From: Patiria pectinifera
Lineage: Eukaryota > Echinodermata > Asteroidea > Valvatida > Asterinidae
Direction of reading: 5' to 3'
NCBI GenBank assembly: GCA_029964075.1
Contig: CM057142.1
Span: 34,660,392-34,724,391, forward strand
Length of the DNA: 64,000 bases
Shown here: positions 58,301 through 64,000 of the stretch, in pieces
Layout: each line of letters begins with the position of its first letter
Numbering within the stretch: the stretch's first letter is position 1
Notes under the pieces: model-generated
Seen by the model: the letters and a program-made list of their open reading frames with translations, nothing else
Told to the model about the DNA's origin: nothing
Database searches by the model: none
Position numbers and translations under genes: made by a program

Positions 58301-61300
58301 CGCTTTAGAGAACTGAATAAAGTATTTTTCTGTTTCTTTGCAGGTTTTTTTTATGTTTTCGTTTCTATGTGATCTGACTCGATTTGATCGGCTTATACAT
58401 GTAAATCATCATTTAAGAGCAAATAAAGGAGAAGAGTCCCGCGCAATGATTGCCTTCCCTCAGTAAGCCTTCCCTCCTCCTAAACTGGTTGATGGATGGC
58501 CCCTCTCCGACTAATACAGCAGGGCAACCACTACAATGTGATGACTGCACTGGCGCCAACTTCAAGCTGGAATGAAAGTTGGCTGCAATAGTTCACTCCG
58601 CTCGCTTCATTTATAGACTCATGTTTCCGTTCGGCAATTTCATCATTCCATCCTGCATATAATAACTAACCAAACAAGAGCCCAATGGAAATGATACATT
58701 TACCAAATAGAATCAGTTTGCCAAACTGAATGATGAATCTGACGAAGCGAGTGTAATATTGGAGACAGTTTTAGCGAGTTCCAGAAACACAAAACCACAC
58801 CGTATCTCACCTGCATCATATACGTGAGTTGACTGATGTCAGTGTACTCCAGATATTCCTTGTCCCCCAAAACAGCCTCCACTTCCGTCTTCTGCCTGCA
58901 ACACAAACATGTTACCCGTTAGGCTTATAGGTCGACCTGCGATACACATGTTTTGACACGACAATAAAATGCCGTGGAATTCAAAAAGTCATTGACACGT
59001 TCCGCAAACATCGGTCATTTTCGGAAACTGGAAGAAAGGTCAAGTCCTACTGTGGTGACCGCTCTTTTGTCCGAAAGTTTGATAGTCCGAAGGGCCCATT
59101 TGTCCGAAAATAGAATAAGGTTGAATAATCCGAAGGTTCGATAGTCCAAATAGACGATGAAGTTCGATATTCCGAATTGACAATAAGGTTCAACCGTCCG
59201 AATTGACAGCATTGGACATTATTGTCAATTCGGACTATAGTGTGCTTTCTGATTTATCCGCACTATTGAACCACGTTGTTCAACAGACAACGGTGTGAAA
59301 GGCCTGTGTTATGTTTCTACCAAACCCCCACATTAATGCCATGTGTGGCGTAAATCAAATGTTATGTACCTGTGCATGATCTCAGGGTGATGACCAAGTT
59401 CCAACAAAGTGAAGCTAAGGAGATTGGCAGTTGTCTCTTGACCTGATATTTCAATCAAATTCAATGGTACATTAATTTCAGCAGTATTGCATTACACCGA
59501 GATCCACAACAATGTCTGCTAAAGCTTTCATGTGAAATGTGAAATATGAAAGGGTGTTGGAGAGACGTCTGACCAAAAAACGAAGTTACAATACATGTAT
59601 GTATAAGAGAAAACCTTTTAAATCAGAATTTGACTTCAAGAATCATTTGTTTGATAAACACCAACATAAGCAAAATGGACTACATAGAATGCTTACCTGC
59701 GATGAAGAACGTTAGAAACTCATCCACCAAACCTTCCATATCGAATTGCCCGTCCCCCTTCAACTGGTCAATTTCCTTCAGGATGTGCGTCAGTATGTCA
59801 TTGGGCACCTCCTCCTGTTTCTCCATGGCTCGTAGTCTCTCCTCGATGCATCGACGTCCTGTCTCCCGAAGGAACCTGATGCTTTCCCGGACTTCGTTCT
59901 TAAGTTTCCTGGCAGCTGGAAATGGATTGATCTGCAACCGATTGGCAAAGGTGTCAAGGAACCGATGAAGTCAAATCTAGGCAGTTGCGAAACAACTAAA
60001 GAAAGTATAAATTAGCACACACAAAAATGATAAAATACATGCATTAATAACTAATTAAAAGCGCTAAATCTCCCGACTGCTTCGGTCAGGATTCAAGCAG
60101 AGGACATTAGCTTCGCGCACTCCTGCACTGACAAGGGCGGATCCGGGGGGGTCAAAGGGGACCATGCCCCCCCCCCCCAAAAAAAACCAAATCAATTTCT
60201 TTCTTTTTTTTAGTGACTTCGCAATAAAGGCAGGCAATGAGTACACCACCATCTTTTCCAAAAAAAACATCGGTTAAAGTGGTCAGAAATTGCCTTCAGA
60301 TCGCACCACACAGCATCTAGAATCCAAAAATTTTTGGGGCCCTTATTAAGCGGGCCCCGAACCCCACGCCGTAATTTTTTTGGACGTACTTTTTGGGGAC
60401 CAATTTTTTGGCCCCCCCCCAAAAAAAATTGTGTTCTGGATCCGCCCTTGTGAACTGAGTGGGTGCATGGTGGAAATGTATCATCGCCTTGAAAAGCAAT
60501 TAGTATTCACACCATTTCGAGATTGAGCTCGAATAGCTAGTAAGTGTGACAGTGACATTTTACGGTCGGGTTGGTTTTGGTTTCGGGTCGGATTTGCAAA
60601 TCTTCGGCCTATACCTCTGTCATGGGGGAAGTCATAGCGACGGCCAATCCCCTGAAACTCGTCGTAATCGCTTGGTTGAATATCGACTTATCATCACGTG
60701 TGGCCTTGAGATCCATCCCAAAAGCAACCTGGCGACAAAAACAACGTGTTGATGAGTCTACAGTACTTGAAACAACGAAAACTCGTATTTCCCATACAAA
60801 CCATGCTCGCTAGCGAGGTTCGTCTTACTAATTATCAGACTACCTTGGCAAATCAAGTCCCCACAACAAAATTTGACACCCTGTTGTTAGCCAATCAGAC
60901 TATCTGCGTAGTGTGACGCTCTCCCACGCACTGAATATTCATGGCTTGTTCATTGATATGAAAGGGTGTTAGCATTAGGTGCCTTTTTTCGGCTACCAAA
61001 ATATGGCGAGCGTTGTGTACCTATAATTATGAACGAAATGTCGAGGATTTTTTGGAAGAGAATTTCCATTAATGCCCTTAATTAATGGGGATATTGTTTG
61101 TAAGAGTGAGGACTGGGTAGGCCATGAGTGTGCTTCATGTCCTACTCGGTGGCAGCAGCTACGGCATGCCTTGTATGTAGCCCAAGGGCCTATCTGGTTT
61201 GTAAGTGACTATATATACACGCGCACGCACTGGCGCCCATTTGCTATATAAAATGCCATTTTGTACGTCCCCTTCTAGTGGTTCCGATTGCTACTCCGTG

Positions 61301-62761
61301 TGTAGCCGGCGTGTTTTACGTTGAAATGACGTCGCACTTACGAACCGGATTTGGAAGCGTCTTGAAAAATCAATCGCCATCTTGCGCAAGGTCAAAATAG
61401 TAAGTATAAAGTCGGTTTGCCAAGGCACCGTCTTGAGACGTACACGAGTAAGACCACCACAGCGAGGATCTGTGAAACAGTTTTACCTTAGCAATGACAT
61501 CCAGAGTGGTTCTGTTGAACTCATCCAACATGGCGACCTCCGTCTTACCATCAGCCTTGTGACTCAGCTTGTCAATCAAGACATCGGCTCCTGCATTGAA
61601 CTGCCGCATCATACCCTGAAGGTATCTGGATAAACACATTAAACCTTGGAAGTCACCAAACCAATACGTAAAGAGAAAGTTCATCTTTTCTCGGCTGAAA
61701 AAAGGGACTATTTATAGAAATTGTCGAATACAATATTTTATTATGTGTTATACAATGTGCTACACATAAAGTAGAGGGATGCTCCTAAATAATACAAATT
61801 GCATTTTGCAATGTTTCAATCGAAAGCTTTTGGGAATAATATGATGTTTGAAATTCGCTAAAGCGATTTGAAAATTCACTTTAAAACGGTTATCACCAGC
61901 AACACCTTTTCTTTCATCACCATAATCACGTCGCAAATAATAAAAAATGATTTACATCAGATTTACTTTCTGTGGAATGCAGGGTTGAGGAGTGCTCTTT
62001 TGGCATCGTGGGTGACAGGGTTGGTATCTGCTGCAATCCCCGAGCCAAGGAATCTCGTCCCAAATACCCGGACGAAAATCCTATAAATAGAGGACGGCTT
62101 CTGATGTGTGGACGTGCACAGAATGTCCTAGAAGGTGGAAACAAATTAACTTATATAAAACTGTATTATACATTGCGAATACAATTTTAGTTTATTTAAC
62201 GATGCTTTGACCCTCAACTATTAGAGTGCGTTTGATTACTTCCCCCGCGCTTCCTCGCGCAAGCGCGACAGCGTTCGATATACCTCTCACGTGACTTCTC
62301 GCGCTTACTCGAGCCTGGCCAAACTCGCCGAGCCGGTTACTTGGGTTAAGTCACTAAGGACATGCAATAAACATGGCTACCAACGTGACGTCCGGCGGGC
62401 GCCTCACGTGTCATGTCAAAGTTCAACTTTCCAGTTCTTGCACGAAACTTTACCCGAAACCGGTCGTTTATTTAGCTCCATTGCGCATGTCTGTCATCAC
62501 GCGAGGAGCCAGGCGTGAGTAAGCTGGGAGACGTAATCGAACGCAACCATTAGTACTTAACCGTCCAATTTGTTTTTGTTATTACCTACTCATATCCTAC
62601 GCAAAGCTTTCACAAAAATACAATTTTGTTCATTCAGGTATTGGATTTTCTTTTTATTACTGTCAATTAAGAAACTCACCTTTACGAAATCGGACTCAAG
62701 AACCACCACCATCGGGCTGAAGTAGAAAAAGATGTGAAACACTGGACCACACTCTCGCATG
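55380..62761 (-). CDS. CYP46A1-like: Gene D: CYP46A1-like cytochrome P450, exons 3-13, 5' end outside window
   Basis: Exons in coding order: 62761-62680 (exon 3), 62127-61967, 61625-61487, 60728-60615, 59931-59697, 59442-59370, 58895-58811, 57098-56988, 56542-56454, 56066-56000, 55520-55380 (stop TAG). These give 431 aa that align to residues 76-506 of gene C without a break. The two genes share sequence in introns and 3' flank, so they are tandem duplicates. Motifs: AGQETTAN, KEVLRLWPP, MARM, DPDRF and PFSLGRHNCIG, the same His-containing heme loop as C. Exons 1 and 2 (anchor and hinge) are expected beyond 64000; I saw no exon-2-like sequence between 62762 and 64000. If they exist, gene D is an intact P450. 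If not, it would lack its membrane anchor. Confidence 0.92.
57562..57812. repeat. Foldback repeat of GTCCGACGCCTCATAA units (gene D intron 9)
   Basis: Many direct and inverted copies of CCGACGCCTCATAAGTCCGA within 250 bp. Outer ends GGGGTCCGCTCATAAGTCCG and an inverted form ending CGGACTTATGATATGGCCCC. No coding frame. Confidence 0.8.
57960..58046. repeat. Minisatellite TTGTAYACAT
   Basis: About seven to eight units of ACATTTGTATAC or ACATTTGTACAC in tandem. Confidence 0.8.
59050..59250. repeat. Repeat of GTCCGAA / TTCGATAGTCC units (gene D intron 8)
   Basis: GTCCGAA-like words recur about every 15-25 bp, and an inverted pair CCGAATTGACA / TGTCAATTCGG closes the right side. It is similar in style, not in sequence, to 57562-57812 and 33426-35754. 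Confidence 0.6.
60132..60450. mobile_element. hAT-like MITE, CAAGGGCGGATCC termini (gene D intron 6)
   Basis: Perfect inverted ends CAAGGGCGGATCC and GGATCCGCCCTTG; flanks TGCACTGA (60124-60131) and TGAACTGA (60451-60458), one mismatch. The gene C intron has no element here. Family members at 21065-21286 and 45540-45801. Confidence 0.85.
62226..62546. mobile_element. MITE with TGCGTTYGATTAC termini (gene D intron 3)
   Basis: Ends GTGCGTTTGATTAC and GTAATCGAACGCAA are inverted copies; flanks CTATTAGA and CCATTAGT (6 of 8 match). GC-rich interior with CACGTG and CGCG words, unlike the surrounding intron. The homologous gene C intron lacks it. Confidence 0.7.
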
Positions 62762-63068
62762 CTAAATCAAAACAGAAATATACACATTGCAAGCCTTTTC
62801 CATATGTTAGTTTTTGGTTTCTTTTGGAAAGAAAATACAAAGTGGGATTCAAGCGGTAAAACTGATTTTCTTGAAGAGCGGCTGCTTTTTCTGTACTCCA
62901 CGAAAATTGGTTTATTTGTTTCTTTATTTGTTCTATTTGTTCAATAATTTATGTTTGTGTATTAAACTGAGGTGGTATCTTTACTTTCTACCTTGAGATG
63001 GATGTGAATTCAAGTCAAGTTTTGTTTAGGCTAGCCTGCCAACTCGTTTGTTAAATATAAGATCAAAG

Positions 63069-63345
63069 TGTGGGGTGCTGTGGTCCAATGGTTACGGTGT
63101 TCGACTCGTGTATATGGGTTCGAATCCAGACTGTGGGAACATGGTGTTTGCTCTCTTGAGCAAGGCACTTTAGCAGTATTGCTCGGTCCTTCGGATGGGA
63201 AGTAAAGCCGTGTGTTGTGTAATGCATGCTAAAGAACCCAGTAACACTTATCGCTAAGAGAAGGGTTTGCCCCGGTGTTTCTGGCAGTGGCTGCTTAATG
63301 CGCCGCAGCACTTTGTATACCCTTATAGGGTACTACATAATGGAT
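63069..63345 (+). mobile_element. tRNA-derived SINE
   Basis: tRNA-like head with box A TGGTCCAATGGTTACGG (63081 onward) and box B GGGTTCGAATCC (63116-63127). The body has GCAAGGCACTTTAGCAG, TGCTCGGTCCTTCGGATGGG, GCTTAATGCGCCGCAGCAC and the end ACCCTTATAGGGTACTACAT. I recall similar SINE bodies from marine invertebrates; family name not assigned. Confidence 0.8.
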
Positions 63346-64000
63346 CACATAATTATTTCTCATAAACTCCATTTACCTGTCTCAAATAATATACATAATT
63401 TCCAACGCCTTCAGTACCTAATTGTTGGCAGATGTACGTGCGCCATATGACTCCGGTATCATTATTATTAGTATGCATAATGTTAAACGATATAGCGCCC
63501 CTTGCAGCAACATGGCAGCAGCAATATTTGCTTTACAACCAAGTCCAGTCGACAACCGTGACGCGCATGCCACAGCTGTCGGCGCAAGTCGAGCAGGGAG
63601 TTCAAGCGAGAAGAAAAGATGGATTCTACTTCGGTGAACACAATAATTGATCAAATGATTATGCACAGAAATCAATCAAAGGTAAAATACTCGTTTTTAA
63701 GAACACCAGTGTGGAAGGAGATGCTCACGGCCTCTCAGGATATTCCGTCCCCCGGATGATTTTCCTGGTTTTGCCTGGATATTGTGCCCGGACAGTTTTC
63801 CCTAGCCTCATAGTGCCCCCCCCCCCCTCTAGGATATACATGTACTAGTATCCCACAGAATGTTGTGTCCCATGCAGCGGAAACGTTTAATTTCAAGTCT
63901 GGAACCCAGACACGGGGTCCTTTAGTCCCTGAAGTAATAGTTAAAAAAAACTGAGCTCATACAACAAATCTGATTATGCTTTTCAGATTACCCTTTTATG
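63346..64000. other. Right edge, no gene seen
   Basis: Expected to be gene D intron 2 or upstream DNA. No exon-2-like sequence (FF.GH.. coding) was found on the minus strand. Short open frames around 63422-63675 have no recognisable features. Confidence 0.4.

Noticed and set aside
63069-63145. Functional tRNA gene
   Set aside because: The promoter boxes are good, but the sequence runs directly into a SINE body and the cloverleaf does not close.

Overview
The window is intron-rich eukaryotic DNA: AT-rich, canonical GT..AG introns, many miniature transposons, tRNA-derived SINEs and a Penelope-like retroelement. It reads as an invertebrate animal genome, and a marine deuterostome such as an echinoderm, hemichordate or amphioxus is my best guess. 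I cannot name the species from sequence alone. No bacterial-type gene, operon or CRISPR array is present.

The protein-coding content I can support is one family: four cytochrome P450 genes that resemble CYP46A1 (cholesterol 24-hydroxylase), called A to D here. Gene A is on the + strand (2233-11773, 13 exons, 511 aa). Gene B (28579-16886, 13 exons, 507 aa), gene C (49570-36301, 13 exons, 506 aa) and gene D (62761-55380, exons 3 to 13, 431 aa visible) are on the - strand. A and B converge; B, C and D lie head to tail. The exon architecture is almost invariant. Internal exons are 78, 82, 161, 139, 114 (102 in B), 235, 73, 85, 111, 89-95 and 67 nt, with the same intron phases. All 13-exon models read through without a stop, so I consider the four loci intact. 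C and D are recent tandem duplicates whose introns still align.

Region by region: 1-2232 upstream DNA with a dispersed repeat; 2233-11773 gene A; 11774-13699 no gene seen; 13700-16083 broken Penelope-like element (reverse transcriptase plus GIY-YIG endonuclease) carrying a TTA-flanked MITE; 16886-28579 gene B with several intronic MITEs; 28580-36300 intergenic, with an apparently exact 608-bp direct duplication, a hairpin MITE and a 2.3-kb foldback element; 36301-49570 gene C, whose intron 8 holds a 2.85-kb foldback element; 49571-55379 intergenic, dominated by a higher-order satellite of about 171-bp units and hairpin-tagged repeats dense in TGACGTCA palindromes; 55380-62761 gene D; 62762-64000 gene D intron 2 or upstream DNA with a SINE.

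The enzymes would be microsomal monooxygenases, each with an N-terminal membrane anchor, probably acting on sterols or similar lipids; the substrate is inference from the family. The most unusual material is in the repeats: three foldback elements whose arms are built from short tandem units, and a repeat family whose 5' tag is reused as the stem of its 3' hairpin. Aligning C with D gives natural empty sites for several insertions.
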